Assembly: GCF_001507335.1 (NCBI RefSeq)
Contig: NZ_LMAH01000005.1
Span: 62,001 to 126,000 of the forward strand
DNA: 64,000 nt
Source: Chryseobacterium sp. JAH
Lineage (GTDB): Bacteria > Bacteroidota > Bacteroidia > Flavobacteriales > Weeksellaceae
Direction of reading: 5' to 3'
How positions within the stretch are numbered: the first letter of the stretch is position 1; each line of letters starts with the position of its first letter. The translations under genes were made by a program, and so were the position numbers. The notes below the pieces were generated by a model that saw nothing but the letters and a program-made list of their open reading frames with translations, was not told the DNA's origin and did not search any database. Shown here piece after piece: positions 36,488 to 45,019 of this stretch.

Positions 36488-38131
36488 ATGAATTATTTTT
36501 TAACGTACACAGTTTATGTTCTCATTTTATCAGTATTGATGGGGATTTCCACTTGGAAACTGTTCAAGAAAATGGGGTATAGTCCGCTGTTGGCTTTTGT
36601 ACCTTTCTACAATTATTTCATTGTTTTAAAAGAAACAAAACACCCGAAGTGGTGGGCGATTTTATCATATCTTCCAATTGTTGGTCCGATTATGATGTCT
36701 GTTTTTCACATTTATTTGATGAAGAAATTTGGCAAAAGTCTTGTTCAGAATCAGGTCCTAACGGTAATTTTGCCTTTCATATACATGGCAACTGTTAACT
36801 ACTCTAAAGATGTAGAGTTGGAAGATGAAAACGATTTATACCTTACAGAAGATGAAAAGGCATCTAAGAAAAAAGATACTTTTGCAGGATCTATCACTTT
36901 TGCAGTTGTTTTTGCAACCATCATCCACGTTTTTTTTACGCAACCTTTCGGAATTCCTACAGGTTCAATGGAAAGAACGCTTTTGGTAGGAGATTTCCTT
37001 TTTGTTAATAAGTGGAGCTATGGGTACAGATTACCGATGCGTCCTTTGGCAATTCCTTTTCTTCAAGGAACCATTTTGGATACAGGTGAAAAAGGAAACC
37101 CGAAAGATGATCCGAAATCATATGTTGAAGCTGTGAAACTGCCATACGAAAGAATCTTCCAGTTTAACAAACCTCAAAAAACTGACATTGTGGTTTTCAA
37201 TTACCCACGAGATTCTGTTCATGTTTCGCTTGACCGTGCCGATCCTTATGTGAAAAGATGTGTTGCAGTTGCTGGGGATACTTTCGAAATGCGTGACGGT
37301 AAAATGTTTATCAATGGTAAGCCTGAAGTATTTTTAGGTGACCAAGAAGTTCAGCACAGATATATTGTCAATACCGGTAGTCAGCTTGATATTCCAAGCC
37401 TTTATAATATTTATGGATTTTTACCTGTTCAAGAAATTCCAAATGGGGATAAATTTATTTATGCTTTCCAGGGTTTAACCAATAAAACGGCTGCAGAAAT
37501 CAAAAAGCTTCCTCAGGTGATTGATATGAAGGAAGATGTCCAAGCGAAAGGAGAATTATCAATTAACTATAGAGATGAAGCGAGAAAGAAAATTGATACC
37601 ACCAATTCAATTTTCCCAATCAACAGCGGATGGAATCAGGATCAGTATGGTCCTTTAAAAATTCCTAAAAAAGGTGATGTTGTAGCGATCAATGATAAAA
37701 CTTTACCAGAATATCAGTGGATCATTAAAAACTATGAGCACAATACTTTAGAAAATAAAAACGGAAAAATTTTCATTAACGGAAAAGAAACCAATCAATA
37801 CACTATTCAGCAGGACTACTATATGATGGTTGGGGATAACAGAGACGCTTCATTAGATGCAAGGTTCTTTGGTTTTGTACCTGAAGCAAACATTGTAGGG
37901 AAGCCGATGTTTACCTGGATGAGTGTAGAAGGAGCTTTCAAAGATTCACAATCTTCTTATCAAGCAGACGGAATGAGAGTGCGTTGGGATAGAATGTTTA
38001 AAGCAACCAACACAGGAGAAGCCAACAAAACTTCATACTGGTGGATTGCTGCAATGATCCTTGTCCTTTTCTTTGGTTGGGAATATTTTGTAAAACTTTT
38101 TGGAAAGAAAAAAACTGAAGACGAATTATAA
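36488..38131 (+). CDS. lepB: Signal peptidase I with N-terminal membrane extension
   Basis: A 547-residue serine/lysine protease that removes Sec signal peptides. Residues 1-105 hold several spans (a DUF5684-like extension), then the anchor span (about 136-150) and catalytic Ser160 (PTGSMERTL). The general base is Lys256 in YVKRCVAVAGD, and the C-terminal box is VGDNRDASLDARFFGFV, with a final span near 515-532. About 200 residues are inserted between Lys256 and the VGDNRD box. Length is well above the 200-320 residues of proteobacterial LepB but fits flavobacterial homologues. It is followed by a stem-loop. Confidence 0.92.
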   Translation: MNYFLTYTVYVLILSVLMGISTWKLFKKMGYSPLLAFVPFYNYFIVLKETKHPKWWAILSYLPIVGPIMMSVFHIYLMKKFGKSLVQNQVLTVILPFIYMATVNYSKDVELEDENDLYLTEDEKASKKKDTFAGSITFAVVFATIIHVFFTQPFGIPTGSMERTLLVGDFLFVNKWSYGYRLPMRPLAIPFLQGTILDTGEKGNPKDDPKSYVEAVKLPYERIFQFNKPQKTDIVVFNYPRDSVHVSLDRADPYVKRCVAVAGDTFEMRDGKMFINGKPEVFLGDQEVQHRYIVNTGSQLDIPSLYNIYGFLPVQEIPNGDKFIYAFQGLTNKTAAEIKKLPQVIDMKEDVQAKGELSINYRDEARKKIDTTNSIFPINSGWNQDQYGPLKIPKKGDVVAINDKTLPEYQWIIKNYEHNTLENKNGKIFINGKETNQYTIQQDYYMMVGDNRDASLDARFFGFVPEANIVGKPMFTWMSVEGAFKDSQSSYQADGMRVRWDRMFKATNTGEANKTSYWWIAAMILVLFFGWEYFVKLFGKKKTEDEL

Positions 38132-38151
38132 CTAAATTTGTAAACTAAATT

Positions 38152-38186
38152 AAAATGAAGTATTTGAAAAAGTACTTCATTTTTAT
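38152..38186 (+). terminator. Stem-loop terminator after lepB
   Basis: Stem AAAATGAAGTA / TACTTCATTTT with a 10-nt loop and a short T-run, just before the WbqC gene. Confidence 0.75.
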
Positions 38187-38198
38187 ATATAATGAATA

Positions 38199-38807
38199 AT
38201 GAAGAATGTATTATTACCGGTATTTTATCTACCACCGATCTCATGGTTTTCAGTTTTTTTAGATCCTGAAAATGAAGTGACTTTCGAGCAGTACGAAAGC
38301 TTTCCTAAACAGACGTACAGAAACAGAACCAATATTTACGGAGCAAACGGGAAACTTTCTCTCATTATTCCAATCAATCATACCGGAAAAAGAGAGATGA
38401 AAGACATCGAAATTTCTTACAGAGAAGATTGGCTGAAGATTCACTGGAAATCAATAAAAAATGTTTACCAAGGATCGGCATATTTTGAGTATTATGAAGA
38501 TAAGTTTGAAGTGCTCTACGAGAAAAAAGAAAAATTTTTACTGGATTTTAATTTAAAAGGTATCGACATTATCCAGAAAATATTAAAGACAGAAAAGGCA
38601 CAGTCTTTGAATCATGAATATATCAAAAATCCGTCTGAGATTAATTTTCGTGAAAAATTTTCCACGAAAGTTGAAACAGAATTTCAAATGGAAGAATATT
38701 ATCAAACATTCACCGATAAATATGGTTTCTTAAAAGATTTGTCAATTTTAGATTTAATTTGTAACAAAGGACCAGAATCTGTGACTTATCTTAAAAATAT
38801 TAAATAA
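38199..38807 (+). CDS. WbqC-like family protein
   Basis: A 202-residue protein of the WbqC family: LPVFYLPPISWFSVFL start, SFPKQTYRNRTNIYGANGKLSLIIPI, DWLKIHWKSIKNVYQGSAYFEYYEDKFEVLY, ILDLICNKGPES. WbqC proteins are linked to O-antigen or amino-sugar chemistry in some gene clusters, without a proven reaction. Follows lepB in the flavobacterial arrangement. Confidence 0.85.
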   Translation: MKNVLLPVFYLPPISWFSVFLDPENEVTFEQYESFPKQTYRNRTNIYGANGKLSLIIPINHTGKREMKDIEISYREDWLKIHWKSIKNVYQGSAYFEYYEDKFEVLYEKKEKFLLDFNLKGIDIIQKILKTEKAQSLNHEYIKNPSEINFREKFSTKVETEFQMEEYYQTFTDKYGFLKDLSILDLICNKGPESVTYLKNIK

Positions 38808-38817
38808 TTCTAGTAAA

Positions 38818-40485
38818 ATGAAGAAAATAGTATTAGCTGCTGTCTTTTTAGCAGGCTTTAGTTATTCTTATGCTCAAGGCGCGGCCGTTGATCCGAAAAA
38901 TGATAAAGATTTAATGACGTGGTATCATAAAGATTTTGCCACCTCTAAAGTATACGGAGTAAATACCGAAAATGCCTATAAATATCTTGAATCTAAAGGT
39001 CTTAAACCTAAAACAGTTGTTGTAGGAGTGCTAGACAGCGGTGTTCAGGTTGATCATCCGGGATTGGTGAAAAATATTTGGTCAAACCCAAATGAAGTTC
39101 CGAATAACGGAAAAGATGATGATGGGAATGGCTATATTGATGACGTTCACGGATGGAATTTTATCGGTGGTAAAAATGGAGACATTGGGGTAGATAATAT
39201 GGAAGTGACGAGGGTTGTTGCTAAATATAAGCCACTTTTCGAGGGCGATGATTCTACTAAAAACAAAGCAAATCAAGCAAAAATGCCTGAAGAATTTGCC
39301 ATGTATATGAAGTCTAAAGACCTTTTCACTAAAAAGAGTTTAGACGCTAAACAAGGCTATCAACAAGCTAGCATGGTGAATGATGCGGTTCCGGAAATGG
39401 TTAAGATGTTAAATGGGAGACCGTTAACTAAAGAAAATCTTGCCAATATAAAACCGACTGAGCAAAAGCAGGCAATTGGTCTTCAAGTATTAAATAATTT
39501 GGCACAAAGCCCTGAATTTGCGGGTAAATCTCCTGCGGAAGTAGAGAAAATGCTTAAAGAGGAACTGAAAGGTGCGCTTGATCATTTTAAGCCAATGGCT
39601 CAACAGTACGACTTAGCATACGATCCAAGAGCAGAAATTGTAGGAGACAATTACGATGACTATTCTGAAAAAAAATACGGAAATAATCACTATCAAGGTC
39701 CTGATGCAGAACACGGAACCCACGTTTCAGGTATCATTGCAGGTTTACCACAAGGTAAAGAAGTGCAATATGGTGTAGCATCAAAGGTGGCAAAGATTAT
39801 GGTCGTAAGAACTGTTCCTAATGGGGATGAGAGAGATAAAGATGTTGCTAACTCCATTAGATATGCCGTAGATAATGGTGCTAAAGTTTTAAATATGAGC
39901 TTTGGTAAACCAGTTTCTCCAGGTAAAAATGTTGTTTGGGATGCATTTAAATATGCACAAGACAAAGGAGTTCTTTTGGTAAAAGCAGCAGGGAATGAAA
40001 ATGAAGATGTTGCAGAACATTTAGCATATCCTACCAACTTTAAAAATGTGACTGATACGGCTCCGTTCGTAGATAATGTTCTAGTTGTTGGTGCAAGTAC
40101 CAATAATAATAGTGAGTTGAGAGCAGGTTTCTCAAATTACAATAAGACAATGGTGAATGTTTTCGCGCCTGGACAAGAAATTTATTCTACAGTTCCAAAT
40201 AATGAGTACAGCTACCAACAGGGAACTTCAATGGCTTCGCCAGTGGTTGCAGGTGCAGCAGCGGTATTATTGGCTTATATGCCAAACCTTACACCTGCGC
40301 AAATCATCGAGTCTTTAGTGAAGACAAGTAATGCAAGTACAGAAAACGAGTTTGGAAACAAGTCTCAGGCTGGTGGAGTAATTGATGTTAAAAAAGCAGC
40401 AGAATACGCTTTTACTACCTTTTACAATGGGAAATCTACTCAAGTGAAAAAGCCTGCAAAGACAAAAAAAGCTGTTAAAAAATAA
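38818..40485 (+). CDS. Subtilisin-family (S8) serine protease
   Basis: A 555-residue exported protease; signal peptide ends SYAQ. The catalytic triad is Asp73 (GVLDSGVQVDHPG), His299 (EHGTHVSGIIAG) and Ser471 (QGTSMASPVVAG), with the oxyanion Asn393. There are 226 residues between Asp and His, against about 30-40 in subtilisin; the insert (about 120-290) is charged and helical. No T9SS sorting domain is present, so it probably stays in the periplasm or outer membrane. It starts 10 bp after the WbqC stop. Confidence 0.93.
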   Translation: MKKIVLAAVFLAGFSYSYAQGAAVDPKNDKDLMTWYHKDFATSKVYGVNTENAYKYLESKGLKPKTVVVGVLDSGVQVDHPGLVKNIWSNPNEVPNNGKDDDGNGYIDDVHGWNFIGGKNGDIGVDNMEVTRVVAKYKPLFEGDDSTKNKANQAKMPEEFAMYMKSKDLFTKKSLDAKQGYQQASMVNDAVPEMVKMLNGRPLTKENLANIKPTEQKQAIGLQVLNNLAQSPEFAGKSPAEVEKMLKEELKGALDHFKPMAQQYDLAYDPRAEIVGDNYDDYSEKKYGNNHYQGPDAEHGTHVSGIIAGLPQGKEVQYGVASKVAKIMVVRTVPNGDERDKDVANSIRYAVDNGAKVLNMSFGKPVSPGKNVVWDAFKYAQDKGVLLVKAAGNENEDVAEHLAYPTNFKNVTDTAPFVDNVLVVGASTNNNSELRAGFSNYNKTMVNVFAPGQEIYSTVPNNEYSYQQGTSMASPVVAGAAAVLLAYMPNLTPAQIIESLVKTSNASTENEFGNKSQAGGVIDVKKAAEYAFTTFYNGKSTQVKKPAKTKKAVKK

Positions 40486-40516
40486 GAGTCAATTAATCAT
40501 TGATGATAAACATTGA

Positions 40517-40541
40517 AGCCCGATTTTTCGGGCTTTTTTAT
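40517..40541 (+). terminator. Terminator after the subtilase gene
   Basis: Stem AAGCCCG / CGGGCTT with a loop of As/Ts, then T-run. Confidence 0.88.
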
Positions 40542-40683
40542 TTTGCTGTATTTTTGTTTGGCACGGTTTTTTGTACTAACTTTATGAATAATAAACAATC
40601 TATGGAATTGAAGGATTTGAAATATTTAATCACCACTTCAAATAATCTCAGAGCATAGACTTGAAAAAATAAAAATCTACAAT

Positions 40684-41175
40684 ATGAAAAAGTTAATACT
40701 TGCGGGAATGTTGGGAACATCACTTTTTGCAGTGTCTTGTTCCTCCGTAAAAAAAGCCGGAAATGCGCAAAGCAACAAATCTGAATTTCTTAAAATGAAA
40801 GGAGATTTCCAGATTGTTAGCATCGACTACGACAAGCAATATAAGATTAAACCATTCGACGAAGGTGCAGATGCACAATGTTTCGTTGGAAGTCACTGGA
40901 GATTCATTCCAAATAATTATACAGGTGCTTATACTTTAAACGGTGGTGGAACTTGTCCTTCATTGTCACAACCAATTAAATTTGAAGTAAAAGATGGGAA
41001 TACTTTTATGTTCAAAAAAATTCAGGAAGGTACAAAAGCAAAACAGAATACAGTAGGTTACACGCTGAATGTTATTAATATGAATACAGATCAGTTTTCA
41101 TTGGAGCAAAATGTACCGTTTGACGGAAGTACTGTAAGGGTTGTTTACAACTTTGAAAGAACCGCAATGAAATAA
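40684..41175 (+). CDS. Lipocalin-like lipoprotein
   Basis: A 163-residue lipoprotein (lipobox AVSC, Cys19). Residues 38-160 read as a small beta-barrel: LKMKGDFQIVSIDYD, HWRFIPNNYTGAYTL, FEVKDGNTFMFKK, GYTLNVINMN and an RVVYNFER end. It fits the lipocalin-like families of Bacteroidota lipoproteins. Ligand unknown. The next gene, an OmpA-like lipoprotein, begins 23 bp later, suggesting an envelope-related operon. Confidence 0.75.
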   Translation: MKKLILAGMLGTSLFAVSCSSVKKAGNAQSNKSEFLKMKGDFQIVSIDYDKQYKIKPFDEGADAQCFVGSHWRFIPNNYTGAYTLNGGGTCPSLSQPIKFEVKDGNTFMFKKIQEGTKAKQNTVGYTLNVINMNTDQFSLEQNVPFDGSTVRVVYNFERTAMK

Positions 41176-41198
41176 TTTAATATTTAAAAATAAACAAA

Positions 41199-41888
41199 AT
41201 GAAATTTAATAAAACATATATAGGAGCATTTTTCTTATCGTCAGCGCTGTTGCTTACAAGTTGTGAAGCTGTACAGAATTCTAATCACCAGCAGAGAGGA
41301 ACAGCAGTAGGTGTAGCTTCAGGAGCTGTGATTGGCGGTATTTTAGGAAATAATGTAGGGAAAGGTAAAAATGCAGCTTTAGGCGCCGTTTTAGGTGGAG
41401 TAATTGGTGGTGTTGCTGGTAATGTTATTGGAAACAAAATGGATAAACAGGCTAAAGAGATCAAAGAAACTTTACCTGGTGCTGAAGTAGAAAGAGTAGG
41501 TGATGGTATCAAAATTACCCTGAATGAAAGTATTGTTACATTTGCATTTAATTCATCAGATCTTACATCTGTAGCTAAAACCAATTTAGATAAACTTACT
41601 CAGGTTTTAGTTAATAATCCAGACACAAATATCAATATCTACGGTCATACAGACAGTGTGGGTGCAGATGATTATAATCAGAAACTTTCTGAAAGAAGAG
41701 CAGGTTCTGTAAAATCATATCTGATGTCAAAAGGAATTGCATCAAGTAGAATGTTTGCGTTAGGTGAAGGTGAGGCGATGCCTGTAGCTTCTAATGATAC
41801 AGATGCAGGACGTGCGAAAAACAGAAGAGTAGAGTTTGCAATTACTGCGAACGAAAAAATGATCAACGACGCTCAGAAAGGGCAGTAA
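41199..41888 (+). CDS. OmpA-family lipoprotein with glycine zipper
   Basis: A 229-residue lipoprotein (LLTSC, Cys22). Residues 35-85 are a glycine-zipper membrane segment (GVASGAVIGGILGNNVGKGKN and a second half). Residues 105-215 are an OmpA/Pal peptidoglycan-binding domain with NIYGHTDSVGADDYNQKLSERRA. It anchors the outer membrane to peptidoglycan. It ends at a terminator, so the polyprenyl-arabinose genes next door are a separate unit. Confidence 0.9.
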   Translation: MKFNKTYIGAFFLSSALLLTSCEAVQNSNHQQRGTAVGVASGAVIGGILGNNVGKGKNAALGAVLGGVIGGVAGNVIGNKMDKQAKEIKETLPGAEVERVGDGIKITLNESIVTFAFNSSDLTSVAKTNLDKLTQVLVNNPDTNINIYGHTDSVGADDYNQKLSERRAGSVKSYLMSKGIASSRMFALGEGEAMPVASNDTDAGRAKNRRVEFAITANEKMINDAQKGQ

Positions 41889-41915
41889 TCATTAACATAT
41901 AAATATAATCATAAA

Positions 41916-41938
41916 GACCGCTTTGGCGGTTTTTTTTG
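41916..41938 (+). terminator. Terminator after the OmpA-like gene
   Basis: Short stem ACCGC / GCGGT and eight Ts. Confidence 0.85.
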
Positions 41939-41974
41939 TATTTTTATGCATCAGATTTTTTGCTTTAAATTCAC

Positions 41975-41982
41975 TATTTTTG
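41975..41982 (+). promoter_or_regulatory. -7 element TATTTTTG upstream of the polyprenyl-arabinose operon
   Basis: It matches TAnnTTTG and ends 17 bases before the ATG at 42000, between the OmpA terminator and the first gene, so the four-enzyme unit likely has this promoter. The longer ORF start at 41946 would include it and was rejected. A good -33 TTG at 17-19 nt is not seen. Confidence 0.55.
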
Positions 41983-41999
41983 CAATCGAAATAACATTA

Positions 42000-42887
42000 A
42001 TGAAAAAATATCTCAAACTACTTCGCGTAGAACAGTGGGTCAAAAATCTTTTTGTATTTGTTCCTCTATTTTTTTCAGGTAACATCAAAAATATAGATCT
42101 ACTCAGTAAAAGTATTTTTGCTTTCATCATTTTTTCTTTGGCCGCAAGTATTGTTTATATTTTAAATGATTATAATGATATTGATGCAGACAAACAACAT
42201 CCGGAGAAGAGAAGGAGACCTTTGGCGAGTGGCGCAATTTCCAAGTCCAGAGCTTTATCAGTTCTCGCAGGTTTGATTATTGTCGATATTATTCTGATCT
42301 TTTTTTCACAGTTTTATTTTAATGAGATTCTGTGGAAGTTTGCAACCATCATCGGTGTTTATTTTGTGATGAATCTTGCCTATACTTTCAAATTAAAACA
42401 CGTTCCTATTATAGATATTTTCATCATTGCAACAGGATTTGTATTGCGGGTCCAGGCCGGAGGTTATATTACAGGGATTTTCATTTCACAGTGGGCAACG
42501 TTGCTGACTTTTGTTCTCGCATTGGTTCTAGCAATAGGGAAAAGACGCGGAGAGCTCATCAATGCGCAGGTTTCTGGGAAAACGAGAAAAGCACTGGATG
42601 GTTATAATGTTCAGTTTGCAGATATTGCACTTTCTATTTCTGTGACATTGGCAATTATCTGTTATCTGATGTTTACCTTGTCTCCTGAAGTTCAGGAGAA
42701 ATTTCATGCAAGAGTTTTTTATACTGTTATTTTTGTTGTATTTGCATTTTTGAGATACTTACAGCAGACTCTGGTGTACAACAGAACCGAATCGCCTACG
42801 AAAATTGTTTATAGAGACCGATATATTCAAATCACTTTAATTTTGTGGGTTGCTGCATTTTTAATTCAGATTTATTTTAAAAAATGA
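42000..42887 (+). CDS. UbiA-family polyprenyl-phosphate phosphoribosyltransferase (decaprenyl-phosphate type)
   Basis: A 295-residue integral membrane prenyltransferase with about eight or nine spans. The first Asp-rich motif is NDYNDIDAD (56-64), with HPEKRRRPLASG after it. Later come GKRRGELINAQ and DGYNVQFAD for the second motif. The family includes Rv3806c (UbiA) of mycobacteria, which moves phosphoribose from PRPP to polyprenyl phosphate. Neighbours DprE1-like and DprE2-like support that reaction over quinone prenylation. Its stop overlaps a 29-codon ORF by ATGA. Confidence 0.87.
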   Translation: MKKYLKLLRVEQWVKNLFVFVPLFFSGNIKNIDLLSKSIFAFIIFSLAASIVYILNDYNDIDADKQHPEKRRRPLASGAISKSRALSVLAGLIIVDIILIFFSQFYFNEILWKFATIIGVYFVMNLAYTFKLKHVPIIDIFIIATGFVLRVQAGGYITGIFISQWATLLTFVLALVLAIGKRRGELINAQVSGKTRKALDGYNVQFADIALSISVTLAIICYLMFTLSPEVQEKFHARVFYTVIFVVFAFLRYLQQTLVYNRTESPTKIVYRDRYIQITLILWVAAFLIQIYFKK

Positions 42888-42973
42888 AATCACGAAGACT
42901 GAAAATTATAAAAAATAACCAAAGTTTTGTGGTGATTGCATCTGAGCTAAAAAAAATAAATAATTACAGATGA
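42884..42973 (+). CDS. Possible 29-residue coupled ORF
   Basis: ATG at 42884 to TGA at 42973, 29 residues, Lys/Asn-rich with one hydrophobic run (SFVVIASEL). Its start overlaps the UbiA stop as ATGA, and its stop overlaps the DprE1-like start as ATGA, so it would carry ribosomes from one to the other without a gap. No similarity is recognised. It could be a real microprotein, a translation relay, or chance. Confidence 0.4.
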   Translation: MKSRRLKIIKNNQSFVVIASELKKINNYR

Positions 42974-44286
42974 AGCCAAATTTTAAACAGAAAATTACAA
43001 ATTGGGGCAATTTTCCTGTAGTGGAAAAAGAAATGAGGTCTGAAGATAGCTTCGAAAAGATAAAAGACTTTGTACTCAATCACAATGAAGTTATTGCAAG
43101 AGGAAACGGAAGATGCTATGGTGATGCTTCTTTGGGCGAAAATATATTTTCCTCTAAAAAATTGAACAAATTCATCAGTTTCGACCGTCTTAATGGCATT
43201 ATTGAATGCGAATCTGGAGTTTTGCTTTCAGAAGTTTTGGAGATTTCTGTTCCTCAAGGTTATTTTTTATACGTAACTCCGGGAACCAAGTTCGTTTCTT
43301 TAGGTGGAGCGATTGCATCTGATGTACATGGGAAAAATCATCATGCTGAAGGATGTTTCTCGGAATATATACTTGAATTTAAACTGATGATTGAGAACGG
43401 TGACATCATCATTTGTTCCAGAGCTGAGAATACAGAGAAATTCTGGGCAACTATCGGTGGAATGGGACTTACGGGTGTCATTCTTTCAGCAAAATTTAAA
43501 CTTAAAAATATTGAAACCGCATACATTCGTCAAGAAAGTATAAAAGCCGAAAATATAGACGAAATATTCAGACTTTTTGAAGAGAGTGAAAACTGGACCT
43601 ATACGGTTGCCTGGATTGACTGCCTTCAACGAGGGAAAAATATCGGAAGAAGTATTTTGATGCGTGGCGAACATGCTTACCGTCATGAATTATCAGCGAA
43701 TGAGGCTGAAAACCCATTGGTTTTAAAGAAAAAACTCTCTTTAACCGTACCTTTTTATTTTCCTGGATTTGTTTTAAATGCATTTAGTGTAAGATTTTTT
43801 AATTTTTTATATTATACAAAGCAATCGAAGAAAGAACTGAAGAATTTTGTTGATTATGAAACATTCTTTTATCCCTTGGATGCAGTAACTGATTGGAATA
43901 AGATCTACGGAAAATCAGGATTCATTCAGTATCAAATGGTGATTCCCAAAGAAAAGGGGAAAGAAGGGATGAAAAAGATCTTGGAAACCATTGCCAATAG
44001 CGGAAATGGATCTTTTTTAGCAGTTCTAAAGCTGTTTGGAAAAAGCAATCCTCAAGCATACAATTCTTTTCCGTTTGAAGGTTACACATTGGCATTGGAT
44101 TTTAAAGTAAATTCAAAACTGAAAAAATTAGTTGATAAACTAGATGAGATCGTTCAGGAATTTGGTGGGAGAATTTATCTTACAAAAGACAGCATGAGCA
44201 GATCTTGCCTTACAGATTACCTCAAAAATGTTCAAAGCTCAAAATTTGTGTCTTTACAGCACAAAAGAATCCTAAATAATAAGTAG
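42970..44286 (+). CDS. DprE1-like FAD-dependent oxidase (decaprenylphosphoryl-ribose 2'-oxidase)
   Basis: A 438-residue VAO-fold flavoenzyme. RGNGRCYGDASLGE and TPGTKFVSLGGAIASDVHGKNHH form the FAD site. His120 aligns with DprE1 His132, Lys406 in YLTKDS with Lys418, and Ala375 in GYTLALDF with Cys387 of M. tuberculosis DprE1 (all with an offset of 12). It oxidises the 2'-OH of polyprenyl-phospho-ribose to the keto intermediate. The DprE2-like reductase gene follows 1 bp later. Loss of the cysteine used by benzothiazinones is a natural Ala substitution. Confidence 0.87.
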   Translation: MKPNFKQKITNWGNFPVVEKEMRSEDSFEKIKDFVLNHNEVIARGNGRCYGDASLGENIFSSKKLNKFISFDRLNGIIECESGVLLSEVLEISVPQGYFLYVTPGTKFVSLGGAIASDVHGKNHHAEGCFSEYILEFKLMIENGDIIICSRAENTEKFWATIGGMGLTGVILSAKFKLKNIETAYIRQESIKAENIDEIFRLFEESENWTYTVAWIDCLQRGKNIGRSILMRGEHAYRHELSANEAENPLVLKKKLSLTVPFYFPGFVLNAFSVRFFNFLYYTKQSKKELKNFVDYETFFYPLDAVTDWNKIYGKSGFIQYQMVIPKEKGKEGMKKILETIANSGNGSFLAVLKLFGKSNPQAYNSFPFEGYTLALDFKVNSKLKKLVDKLDEIVQEFGGRIYLTKDSMSRSCLTDYLKNVQSSKFVSLQHKRILNNK

Positions 44287-44287
44287 A

Positions 44288-45013
44288 ATGATAGTTTTAG
44301 GAAGTACATCTGAAGTGGCGCAGGCTTTTGTAGAAAAGGCATTGCAAAAAGGCGAAAAGTTTGAAAAGATTTATCTTTTTACCTCAAATAAAGAAACAAC
44401 GGAAAGGTTTGCAAGACATATTGATGTGAAATTTCTACAGCAATCTGAAGTCATCGAGCTTAATCTCATCAAAGAGATCAATTATCAGGATTTTGATTCT
44501 ATCAATTCAAATCTGTTGTTTTGTGCAATAGGCTTTTTGGGTGAAGGCACGGAAGAAGGTCTTTATGACAACAAAAATACACAGAGAATTATAGATATTA
44601 ATTATTCAAAATTGGTTCCTGTAATCAATTATTTTGCACAGAAATTTGAAAGCAGAAGATCGGGGACAATCATTGGGCTTTCATCCGTTGCAGGTGACAG
44701 AGGAAGACAGAGTAATTTTATTTACGGAAGTGCAAAAGCAGCTTTTACAGCGTATTTGAGTGGACTGAGAAACTATCTTTTTGAGAAGAAAGTTCATGTC
44801 CTGACCGTAAAACCTGGATTTATGGCAACTAAAATGACGGAAGGTTTACCATTAAATCCGAAATTAACAGCTACTCCAAAGCAAGCTGCAGAATGTATTT
44901 ACAAAGCTTTTAAAAAACAAAAGAATGTGGCATACGTTTTACCGGTTTGGGGCGTTATTATGATGATCATCAGAAATATACCTGAGTTTATATTTAAAAA
45001 ATTAAAGCTTTAG
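44288..45013 (+). CDS. DprE2-like short-chain reductase
   Basis: A 241-residue SDR. It starts with MIVLGSTSEVAQAF, a nucleotide-binding loop, and has SSVAGDRGRQSNFIYGSAKAAFTAYLSGLR with catalytic Ser, Tyr and Lys. This stretch closely resembles DprE2 of mycobacteria. It would reduce the 2'-keto sugar to the arabino form, finishing polyprenyl-phospho-arabinofuranose. It begins 1 bp after the DprE1-like stop and ends 6 bp before the HAD gene. Confidence 0.87.
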   Translation: MIVLGSTSEVAQAFVEKALQKGEKFEKIYLFTSNKETTERFARHIDVKFLQQSEVIELNLIKEINYQDFDSINSNLLFCAIGFLGEGTEEGLYDNKNTQRIIDINYSKLVPVINYFAQKFESRRSGTIIGLSSVAGDRGRQSNFIYGSAKAAFTAYLSGLRNYLFEKKVHVLTVKPGFMATKMTEGLPLNPKLTATPKQAAECIYKAFKKQKNVAYVLPVWGVIMMIIRNIPEFIFKKLKL

Positions 45014-45019
45014 TAGTAA

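Noticed and set aside
41946..42000. Upstream ATG that would add 18 residues to the UbiA-type protein.
   Set aside because: The extension spans the promoter -7 element and has no similarity to the family start.
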